Source of the DNA: an uncultured Clostridia bacterium
GTDB lineage: Bacteria > Bacillota > Clostridia > TANB77 > CAG-508
Assembly (NCBI GenBank): GCA_934155265.1
Contig: CAKPGU010000014.1
Coordinates: 1-47,783 of the forward strand
Direction of reading: 5' to 3'
DNA length: 47,783 nucleotides
A program made the translations under genes and the position numbers. This document shows positions 7,112 to 15,100 of the stretch, one piece after another (position 1 is the stretch's first letter; each line of letters begins with the position of its first letter). The notes under the pieces are model-generated. The model did no database searches. It worked only from the letters and a program-made list of their open reading frames with translations, and was not told where the DNA came from.

Positions 7112-7819
7112 CTATTGATAGAAATAATTTATTATCCCATTATAAATTCCCCAAGCAAGTTTATTTTGATATTCATCTTCTAGCAAAAGTTTTTCTTCCT
7201 CAGGATTAGATAAAAATCCACATTCAACAATAGTCATTGGAATTTCAACATGCTTAACAATATATACACTATCTATGCTTTTAGCTACTCTATTATTTTC
7301 TTTTTGTATTGCATTATTTAAATTGTTTTGTATTGATACTGCTAATTTCTGTCCATCTTCACTTTGAGCATTATAAAATGTTTGCCACCCATCATATTGT
7401 TGTTGCGGTATTTTATTTAAGTGTATTGACACAAAAATGTCTGCTGAACTTTCATTTCCAATTTTTACTCTATTATGAATATCAGAAATCTTTTTTTGCT
7501 TTAATGTTTTTGCATTTATGTCATATATTGCATTATCATCTGAACGAGTAAGTATTACAGTTGAACCGCTTTGTTCTAACAAATTTTGTAATTTTATTGC
7601 TATTTTTAAGTTTGTTTCCGCTTCAGTTGTTCCATTATTACTTTGTGCGCCTTCATCTGGCTTTCCATGTCCTGCATCTATTACTATAGTTTTTCCTGAA
7701 ACAGGCAAAGATACTGTCGGAACACTTTCCTTTTTATCACATATAAATGCAAATCCAAATACTAATACAAATATTCCTAAAACAATCATTCTTATTTTCC
7801 TTTTATTTAAAACTAACAT
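7112..7819 (-). CDS. cwlD: CwlD-type N-acetylmuramoyl-L-alanine amidase
   Basis: An Amidase_3 zinc hydrolase that removes stem peptides from muramic acid. In spore-formers CwlD helps make the muramic-delta-lactam of the cortex. A single N-terminal anchor (about residues 10-27) is followed by the catalytic domain: IVIDAGHGKPDEGA (zinc His), the Glu in TTEAETNLKIA (zinc), FVSIHLNKIP (zinc His) and IVECGFLSNPEEE (catalytic Glu). The 235 residues, with no extra cell-wall-binding domain and a VSLPVSGKTIVID entry, fit CwlD better than autolysin amidases. It diverges from the zinc-ribbon gene. The partner GerS-like gene is in the next operon. Confidence 0.88.
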   Translation of the reverse strand: MLVLNKRKIRMIVLGIFVLVFGFAFICDKKESVPTVSLPVSGKTIVIDAGHGKPDEGAQSNNGTTEAETNLKIAIKLQNLLEQSGSTVILTRSDDNAIYDINAKTLKQKKISDIHNRVKIGNESSADIFVSIHLNKIPQQQYDGWQTFYNAQSEDGQKLAVSIQNNLNNAIQKENNRVAKSIDSVYIVKHVEIPMTIVECGFLSNPEEEKLLLEDEYQNKLAWGIYNGIINYFYQ

Positions 7820-7888
7820 AAAAAACCCCCAATATTATTTATAGTACTATATATATGAAAACTTTACCTTTATATGTCTATATTTTTC

Positions 7889-7917
7889 TTGACAGTAAAA
7901 TTAAAATTTATTATAAC
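7889..7917 (+). promoter_or_regulatory. sigma-A type promoter
   Basis: TTGACA (7889-7894), a 17-nt spacer, then TATAAC (7912-7917), 53 nt before the zinc-ribbon start codon. Confidence 0.8.
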
Positions 7918-7969
7918 AAGTTTATGTAACTTAAATTTTCACTAGTAAATCAATACAAGGAGGTATAAT

Positions 7970-8179
7970 ATGTTCTGTAAATATTGTAGAAGTGTTATTG
8001 ATTCTGACAGCAATTATTGTCCAAATTGTGGAAAATGCTTGACTACTCATTCTTCATCAAAAAAAGTAACCATAAACGGAGAAAAATATTCAGTAAAAAA
8101 TGGAATTTTATATGATAAAGATGGATGGGATGTAGACAGAGCTCCTTCATACATTGATCCACATTCAGAAGATTACTAG
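7970..8179 (+). CDS. small zinc-ribbon protein
   Basis: A 69-residue protein whose N-terminus holds two CxxC knuckles, MFCKYC (C3, C6) and YCPNC (C18, C21), the pattern of the zinc-ribbon domain found at the start of many Firmicutes proteins. The rest (VTINGEKYSVKNGILYDKDGW) is a short beta-like tail with no known function. There is no membrane segment, unlike most longer relatives. AGGAGG precedes the ATG. It is a monocistronic unit between a strong promoter and a bidirectional terminator. Confidence 0.85.
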   Translation: MFCKYCRSVIDSDSNYCPNCGKCLTTHSSSKKVTINGEKYSVKNGILYDKDGWDVDRAPSYIDPHSEDY

Positions 8180-8187
8180 TATAAAAA

Positions 8188-8212
8188 AATAGAGGTCCAC
8201 TAACCTCTATTT
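8188..8212. terminator. bidirectional terminator
   Basis: AATAGAGGT and ACCTCTATT form a 9-bp stem with A and T tracts on either side. It serves both the zinc-ribbon gene and the convergent kinase gene. Confidence 0.85.
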
Positions 8213-8215
8213 TTA

Positions 8216-8749
8216 TTATATATTATCTAATATATTTGCTTTTTTAGTAACTTCGTTAAGCCACTTGTTTAAATCCTTTTGTCTTTTAAATATTAAAACC
8301 TTTTCTTTTGGCACATCTTTTAGGTAATCTACAATAACATGTCTTTTCTTTTTATTATATGTAGCCACATATTTTATAAAGTTAAAATCTAATCTCTCTT
8401 TACATCCAGGAATTTCAAGCCTTTCCTTATTGCGTGTTTTAAAATATCTTTTTAAAACACCTTTTAATTGCATAAATGTTGAATAATCTAACCATATTAT
8501 TAAATCTGCTTTGTCAAAACGTTCTTTAAGTGTTTTATTGTAATTTCCATCAATAATCCATTTTTCTTCTTCTGACTTCGTAGATATTATTTTATCTCTT
8601 TCATCTTTATCAATCTCTACCCAATTTGCATTAAAATTAATGGCATCTAAATGTATCGCTGGAAGGTTTAATTCTTTTGATAAAATGTTGCATAATGTGC
8701 TTTTTCCACTACCAGAACCACCAACAATAGAAATTCGATTATAATTCAT
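8216..8749 (-). CDS. P-loop kinase of the FlaR / DNA topology modulation protein family
   Basis: An adenylate-kinase-like NTPase. Walker A is GGSGSGKST at residues 10-18. It also has LPAIHLDAINFNANWVE, EEKWIIDGNYNKTL and ADLIIWLDYSTFMQ, which characterise the FlaR-like branch. The true substrate is not established for the family. The 177 residues are typical. The RBS AAGGAG supports the start. It is the last gene of a four-gene minus-strand unit, 31 nt after the CNNM-type gene. Confidence 0.85.
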   Translation of the reverse strand: MNYNRISIVGGSGSGKSTLCNILSKELNLPAIHLDAINFNANWVEIDKDERDKIISTKSEEEKWIIDGNYNKTLKERFDKADLIIWLDYSTFMQLKGVLKRYFKTRNKERLEIPGCKERLDFNFIKYVATYNKKKRHVIVDYLKDVPKEKVLIFKRQKDLNKWLNEVTKKANILDNI

Positions 8750-8780
8750 TATTTTTCTCCTTACATGTTTTGTTTATAAT

Positions 8781-10079
8781 TTATTTCGCGCCTTCATTTT
8801 TACAAACTTTTATCTTTAATATTCTCTTATCTTCATATTCCTCAATTTTAAAAGTCAATTCCTCAGTTTCAACTATCGGAATTTCCTCTTCCGTTGGGAT
8901 TCTTCCCATCTCTTCTTGTAGGTATCCTGAAATAGTATCGTAATCTCCTTCTGGTATATGTGCTTCTAATAATTTGTTTACATCATAAATTGGCATACTA
9001 CCAGATATAATGTATGTTTTATCGTCTATTTTCTCATATTCCTCTTCTATCTCATCATATTCATCATAAATATCTCCAACTATTTCTTCTAAAATATCTT
9101 CCATTGTTATAAGTCCTGCTGTTCCACCATATTCATCAACTATTATTGCAATATGTTTTTTATTTTTTTGTAATTCTTTGAACAATTCATTTATTAATTT
9201 GCTTTGTGATACAAAATATGCTTCCTTCATGATATTTTTTATTTTAAATGTTTTCTTGTTGATATTTTTTATTATATCCTTAACATATAATATTCCCTTT
9301 ATTTCGTCTATTGTTTCATCATAAACTGGAATTCTACTATGTTTGCAATCATCTTTTATTATTTCCTCTAATAGCTCTCCTGGTGATGTATTTATATCAA
9401 CTGCAAAGATATCTGTTCTATGTGTCATTATCTCTGATGCAGTTATATCATTAAATTCAAATACATTATTTATATATTCTTTTTCATCTTCTTCAATTGT
9501 ACCATTTTCCTCACCTTGATCTACCATCATTTTTATTTCTTCTTCTGTTACAATTTCTTCTTCATTTTCTGATACTTTAAATATCTTTGAAATTGCATTT
9601 GTTGTAACAGTTAAAAGCTTTACAAATGGTGCTGTTATAATTGATATCGTTCTAATTATTCCTATTGTTGCAAATGATATTTTTTCATAGTTCTTCATAG
9701 CCAATCTCTTTGGAACTAATTCTCCAAATACAATAGTAAAAAATGATAATATTATTGTTATTATTATTATTGATATATTTTGCCAAATCTCAGTCCCTAT
9801 TGGAATAAGATTATTTAATACAGGTGCTAATCTATATGCAAACGCATCTGATGCAAATGCACTCGATAAAAATCCTGCTAAAGTTATTCCAATTTGTATT
9901 GTTGATAAAAATTTACTTGGACTCTTTAACATTTTTTCTATTTGCTTGGCTTTCTTATTTCCTTCTTTTGCTTGCTTTTCTATTTTTGCATCATTTAAAG
10001 AAATAAATGCAATTTCACTTGCTGCAAAAAATGCATTTAATCCTATTAATAAAATTAAAACTAATATTTGCGTAATCAT
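8781..10079 (-). CDS. CNNM/CorC-type transporter (hemolysin family) with CBS domains
   Basis: A 432-residue membrane protein. An N-terminal DUF21/CNNM domain (about residues 1-190, with four hydrophobic stretches and the ASEIAFISLN motif) is followed by paired CBS domains (about 205-330, HTRITD-like MTHRTDIFAVD and IAIIVDEYGGTAGLITMEDILEEIVGDI) and a CorC_HlyC domain (about 345-425). Relatives function in Mg2+ or other cation export. Hemolysin is a legacy name. The gap to the GGDEF gene upstream is 16 nt, so they are cotranscribed. An RBS (AAGGAAGG) is present. Confidence 0.93.
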   Translation of the reverse strand: MITQILVLILLIGLNAFFAASEIAFISLNDAKIEKQAKEGNKKAKQIEKMLKSPSKFLSTIQIGITLAGFLSSAFASDAFAYRLAPVLNNLIPIGTEIWQNISIIIITIILSFFTIVFGELVPKRLAMKNYEKISFATIGIIRTISIITAPFVKLLTVTTNAISKIFKVSENEEEIVTEEEIKMMVDQGEENGTIEEDEKEYINNVFEFNDITASEIMTHRTDIFAVDINTSPGELLEEIIKDDCKHSRIPVYDETIDEIKGILYVKDIIKNINKKTFKIKNIMKEAYFVSQSKLINELFKELQKNKKHIAIIVDEYGGTAGLITMEDILEEIVGDIYDEYDEIEEEYEKIDDKTYIISGSMPIYDVNKLLEAHIPEGDYDTISGYLQEEMGRIPTEEEIPIVETEELTFKIEEYEDKRILKIKVCKNEGAK

Positions 10080-10095
10080 CTATATATCCTTCCTT

Positions 10096-11025
10096 TTAAT
10101 GAGATTGTCTTCTATCTATTGCATAACTACTTCCCATAGTTGATTTAGCTATGTGTTTTACTTGTGCTCCAACATCTCCTATTTCTAATATATTAGAAAA
10201 TCTTCCTTTTTCTACAATTACTACACCTATTGATATTGATGTTAATGCAAATTGTTCTATTATTCCTTTTCTATTTGCTACTTCTATATATCCTTTTTCT
10301 ATATCTTGTTCTGTAAAAAATTTCATTACATTTTTGTCAAAATTAGCTATTATAGATTGACAAATTTCGTCTACTTCCACTGATGGTACTATTGCTATAA
10401 AATCGTCTCCACCTATATGACCAATAAACGAATTTTCTAAAAAAGTTTCATGTACACATTTAGTTATTGTTTGTGCTGTAAATTCTATTATCTGATCACC
10501 TTTTAAAAATCCATATACATCATTATATGCTTTAAAATTATCCAAGTCTAAGTATAATACTGAAAATTCTTCCCCTTTTGAAATTCTTTTTTTCAGTTCT
10601 GCATGTATTTGGATATTTCCAGGAAGACCTGTTAATGGACTTATTCTTCTGTTTATACTTAATAATCTGTTTAAATTTTTTACTGTGTAATATAAATAAT
10701 CTGTATCCACTGGTTTTTTTATGTAGTATTCTACTGATTTACTTAATACATTTAGTCTATGTTTTCTGTCAGTATTTGATGATACTACTATTATTGGTGT
10801 TATCTTATTATCTTCATCTGTTCTTATCTTTTCACATACTTCAAGTACATCTCTATCAATTGCATCTTCATTTATAATTATTAAAAATGGTATGTTTTTT
10901 AATGCAATATCCATCTGCTCAGTTTTTACTCCAATGAATTTAAATTCATTATCCTCTTTAAAAAGTTCTCTAAATATTGGTAATGACGATTCATCATCAT
11001 CAATTATGTATATCTCTTGTATCAT
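10096..11025 (-). CDS. receiver-GGDEF protein, probable diguanylate cyclase
   Basis: Two domains: a response-regulator receiver-like fold (residues 1-120) and a GGDEF domain (about 125-300). The GGDEF active site reads GGDDF (205-209), with YLDLDNFKAYND as the metal-binding strand. No RxxD inhibitory site precedes it (LENS stands there). In the receiver the acidic pocket (D9-D11) and the lysine in IKKPVD remain, but the phospho-acceptor position appears to be N52 in IIINEDA, so phosphorylation control is doubtful. The predicted product is cyclic di-GMP. It is packed 9 nt after the Ig-like membrane protein gene and 16 nt before the CNNM gene. Confidence 0.88.
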   Translation of the reverse strand: MIQEIYIIDDDESSLPIFRELFKEDNEFKFIGVKTEQMDIALKNIPFLIIINEDAIDRDVLEVCEKIRTDEDNKITPIIVVSSNTDRKHRLNVLSKSVEYYIKKPVDTDYLYYTVKNLNRLLSINRRISPLTGLPGNIQIHAELKKRISKGEEFSVLYLDLDNFKAYNDVYGFLKGDQIIEFTAQTITKCVHETFLENSFIGHIGGDDFIAIVPSVEVDEICQSIIANFDKNVMKFFTEQDIEKGYIEVANRKGIIEQFALTSISIGVVIVEKGRFSNILEIGDVGAQVKHIAKSTMGSSYAIDRRQSH

Positions 11026-11034
11026 AAATTTCTC

Positions 11035-11973
11035 CTATTTATTATCAAATTTTACTCTGGATGTTTTTGTTAATCCTGTTAAATTTGTTACAGTAACTAT
11101 TAATGTATTTGTTTCCCCTGTTGTCATTATTACATTTCCACTATAAGTAGTAGCATTTACGTCTATAACTTGTTTTTCTCCTCCATTATGTGTTATTTCT
11201 ACTTTTGTTATTCTCTCGTCATCTTCTGCGTTTATTACAAATGCTACCTGACCATCTACATATTGTGGTTTTACTGTTAATGATGGTTCTTTATCTCCTA
11301 CTATTTCTTGAGTTTTACTAGCTTTCTTTTCATTTATATCTACTACTTCTATTTCTAAAACATGTTTTCCTTGTGGTGCACTTATTACCTCTTCATGACT
11401 TTTTTCTCCAACTTCTATTGTTGTAGCTTCTTCATCATCCCATTTATATGATATATGGTCAATTTTTATTTCACTTGTTGTTATTATTTTTACCCCATTT
11501 GATACAGCTTCAAGTTTTATTTCAGGTATATTTACTGTATATGTATTTTCATATGTTACTGTTTGACCATTTTCCTCTGTAATTGCTACATATAGTGTAT
11601 TCTTTCCACCTATTAAATCTATAGTTTTTTCTACCTCTTTACTACTTTCTCCATCTTTTCCATATATAACATTTTCACTTCCATCATTCCATTTGTATAC
11701 AATTTTAGTTATATTTCTTATATGCTTTACTTTTATTTCTACAGTATTATCATCATCATTTCTAGAAATCTCTACTTTAGGTTTTGTATTTACTTCGACC
11801 ACTTCATTAATTTTATCTTTTGCATATACACTACCACTTATCATACATATTCCTAATATTATAATAGCTATAGCGAAAAATGATACTATACCATTTATTG
11901 GTAGTACTTTTTTTTCTTTCTTTACTTTTTTTACTTTAACTTTTTCTTCTCCTGTAATTAATATCTGGTTCAC
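11035..11973 (-). CDS. membrane-anchored protein with Ig-like repeats
   Basis: A 312-residue protein with a cytoplasmic Lys-rich N-terminus (residues 1-23), one membrane helix (about 27-50) and an extracellular part of roughly three beta-sandwich repeats. The repeats share lines such as ITKIVYKWNDGSENV, IDHISYKWDDEEATT and ITKVEITHNGGEK, each followed by a GKNTLYVAI / GKHVLEIEV / GETNTLIVTV strand, like bacterial Ig-like modules. It starts with GTG after GAGGTG. It is first in a unit with the GGDEF and CNNM genes, directly downstream of the large surface protein. Probably envelope-associated; the role is unknown. Confidence 0.8.
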   Translation of the reverse strand: MNQILITGEEKVKVKKVKKEKKVLPINGIVSFFAIAIIILGICMISGSVYAKDKINEVVEVNTKPKVEISRNDDDNTVEIKVKHIRNITKIVYKWNDGSENVIYGKDGESSKEVEKTIDLIGGKNTLYVAITEENGQTVTYENTYTVNIPEIKLEAVSNGVKIITTSEIKIDHISYKWDDEEATTIEVGEKSHEEVISAPQGKHVLEIEVVDINEKKASKTQEIVGDKEPSLTVKPQYVDGQVAFVINAEDDERITKVEITHNGGEKQVIDVNATTYSGNVIMTTGETNTLIVTVTNLTGLTKTSRVKFDNK

Positions 11974-12001
11974 AAAATCACCTCATATCTATTCTTTTAC
12001 G

Positions 12002-12030
12002 ATTATATCATAAGCATTTTTAGTTGTAAA
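12002..12030 (-). promoter_or_regulatory. promoter for the Ig/GGDEF/CNNM unit
   Basis: On the minus strand TTTACA (12030-12025), a 17-nt spacer, then TATAAT (12007-12002) preceded by TGA (an extended -10). Confidence 0.65.
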
Positions 12031-12052
12031 TATCAATTGTTTAAAATTAACG

Positions 12053-12088
12053 AAAAAAGAACCGCAACCATTTAAGGTTTCGGTTCTT
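12053..12088 (-). terminator. terminator of the large surface protein gene
   Basis: On the minus strand AAGAACCGAAACC (12088-12076) pairs with GGTTGCGGTTCTT (12069-12057) and is followed by a T run. Its T tract ends about 23 nt upstream of the next promoter. Confidence 0.88.
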
Positions 12089-12100
12089 AATCTGTTTCTA

Positions 12101-15100
12101 TTACATTACAAATTTCTTAATTAGTACAACTCCTACTAACACTATTGTTAATAATCCAATTGCCAATGTAAAATATGTTTTTGCAGCACCTGTTGATATT
12201 GCTAATATTACTTTTGCTATATCTATATCATCTTCACCATCTTTTTTGTTATCAGGTGTTGAATCTCTATCAGGTACATCATATTCATTTTTATCTTCAG
12301 ATATTTCAGCTGTATTTGTTTTTAATGCTAAATTATCTGCTCCATTTATCCATGTTAATATAACTTGAACAGTTACACTTTCTCCTGGTTGTAATAATGT
12401 GTTTTCTAATTGTTTTGTTGATATCACATTATTTCCTTCGTCTGTCCATAGTGGATTATCAGATGCATCAAATCTTAATCCTTCTGGAACATAATCTGTA
12501 ATTTCTGTTGCATATCCTGGTATATCACCTTCATTTGTTATAGTTATACCATATCCGAATTTTACAGTAACTTCATTAATTTTCTTTTTATGTAGTTCTA
12601 CTTTTACAACTGGTTCTGGATTTTCATGTCCATTATATCCAGTCTCTGATATAGTCTCTTTTCCATTTTCTATAACAATTACTTTTGAAACAAATTTTAG
12701 TAATGATAAATCAAAATATTCTACTTTAACATTTTCTTCATCTTGATCATCTTCACCATCATTCCATTCATCTGGCTTTGAGTCTATATCCTCTATTGGG
12801 TTGCCGTCCTTATCACTATCATCTGATATTTGTGCATGGTTAGTAATTATTGTTGTATTTGAATTTGGATCTTTCACCTTAAATGCTATTTTTACATCTT
12901 GATAATTTACTGTTGTACCATCAAATGCCTTTAATAATTTATCTGTTCCATTATCTTTTGATAAATATTTCGTTTTTACCTTTACTGCATCTTCTACATT
13001 TGTTGTTTCATTTCCGTCTTTATCATACATTTTCCACATATATTGAACATTTGTGTTTTCATCAGGTAAATACTCTAAATATTCTGGAATATCATCTGTT
13101 ACTTCACTTGCATATCCATCAATATTTCCTTCATTATATACTCTTATTGTATAAATAATTGTATCCTCAACATGAACAGTTAGTGGATCTTTAGTATGTT
13201 CATATGTGATTTTTTTATCTTCTATTTTTACTTCTGGTACTCTTGATGTTACTTCTTTTCCTTGTACTTCAGTTATAAATTTTCTCAAAGCTAAGTCAAA
13301 GTTTAATTTTTCATTTTCAACTTCATATTTAATTTCTTTTTCATTATAACTATCTTTATTAATTATAACTTCAATTGTTCCATTATGTTTTTGATAACCA
13401 GCTGGTGCTTCTATTTCTGCTACCCAATATTTTGTACTTGCACTATCTGCATCATATTTATATGTTCCATCAGATGTCAAATTATCTTTATTTGAATTTG
13501 CATCTCCTCCATATTTTATACCAATGAATTTTACAATTCCTTTGTCATCTGATACTGCTGTTGCTATAACATTTTTATTATTTTTTGCATCTTCTTCTGT
13601 TGCATATATTCCAAATTTTGCACCTGCTAATGAAATCTTTTCACCATTTGCAACATAATATTTATATAGTGTTACTCCACCTGTATGAACTTCAGGCTTT
13701 TCTGATTCTTTAACAACCTTATTATCACTTGATGAATTTTTATATTCTAGTTTTGCTTGGTTTTCAACTTGTTCACCCATAGCTGCTAAAAGATTTCCAT
13801 TTTCGTCTTTAGCAAATGTTGTTTTGAATGTAACTTGTATTTTTTCTCCTGCATTGTTCTTTACTTTATCTGAAGCATTCATTGAATTTTCAGTATCTAT
13901 AAATGTCAACACTAATGTTCCTGATTTTGTTTTATCTTGAACTCCTGTTGCATTTTCAGTATAAGAAATTTTATAGTCTGTTCCTTCTGTTAATTTAGTA
14001 TTTCCAATTTTTACTGTAACATTATCAGTTCCTTCAAATTTCAATCTATAATCAATATCATCAACTATATCATAAAATTTATATTCATCTATATTTTTAG
14101 GAATATCTGATTCTATAACCCAAGTATGTACATCATCAGCATTATATCCTGAGTCTTGATTTTTTACATCTTTAACTCCTTTATGTATTTCTGGTTCTTT
14201 GTAGTTTTTAACTTCAACATAAATATTTCCGTCTTCATTCAAGTATACATTTGCATCTTTCTTTCCAGTAATGTCATTTCCGTTTGAATCAACTACTGTA
14301 TATTTCATACTTGTTTCATATCCAGAACCGTCATCTTTAACTTTTTTAGATACTGTTACTGTTATTGTCCCATCAAATTCACAATATTCGTCTGGTGCTT
14401 TAGTTTCTTTTATTATATATACATCATCTGTTAAATGATCTTTATCTACTGGTACGTTTTCAGCAATTGTTAATCTTCCTGTTATTTCTTTTTCTTCTTT
14501 TACTCCATTTGTTGTTACTTCAAATTTAGCAGTAGAATTTAATTGTTGACCATCTTTATCTTCTTTTACTAAAACAACATTGTATTTTCCGTCAGTTCTT
14601 ACTTTTATTCTTTCAATATCTTGATCGTCTTCTCCATCAATCCATTTATCAGTTGTTGAATCTATATCATCTACTGGATTACCATTTTCATCACTATCAT
14701 CTGATATTTGTGCATAATTTACTAATACTCTATCTGAAGTTGCATTTTCTGTCACCTTACATAACACTTGTGCATCTAAATAATCTGGATTTGCAGGTTT
14801 TGTGTTACTTATTGCACCTTCTTTATTTAATGCATTTAATAGATTTGCCTTATAATTTGCATCTCCAGGTTGAGCATTTAATTCAGCTCCTTGTCCTTTT
14901 GCATACCATGTTGTTGAAACGATTTGTCTTCCATCTGTGTCTAATCCTTCTAAGTTCCATATTCCATTATATTCTTCATTTCCTACAACAAATTCCAATC
15001 CTATTGGCAATGTATCTTTTATTTTACTTGCATATCCATTTATTTCTCCTTCGTTATATACTCTTATTGTATATAATACATAATCACCTGGTTCAACAAC

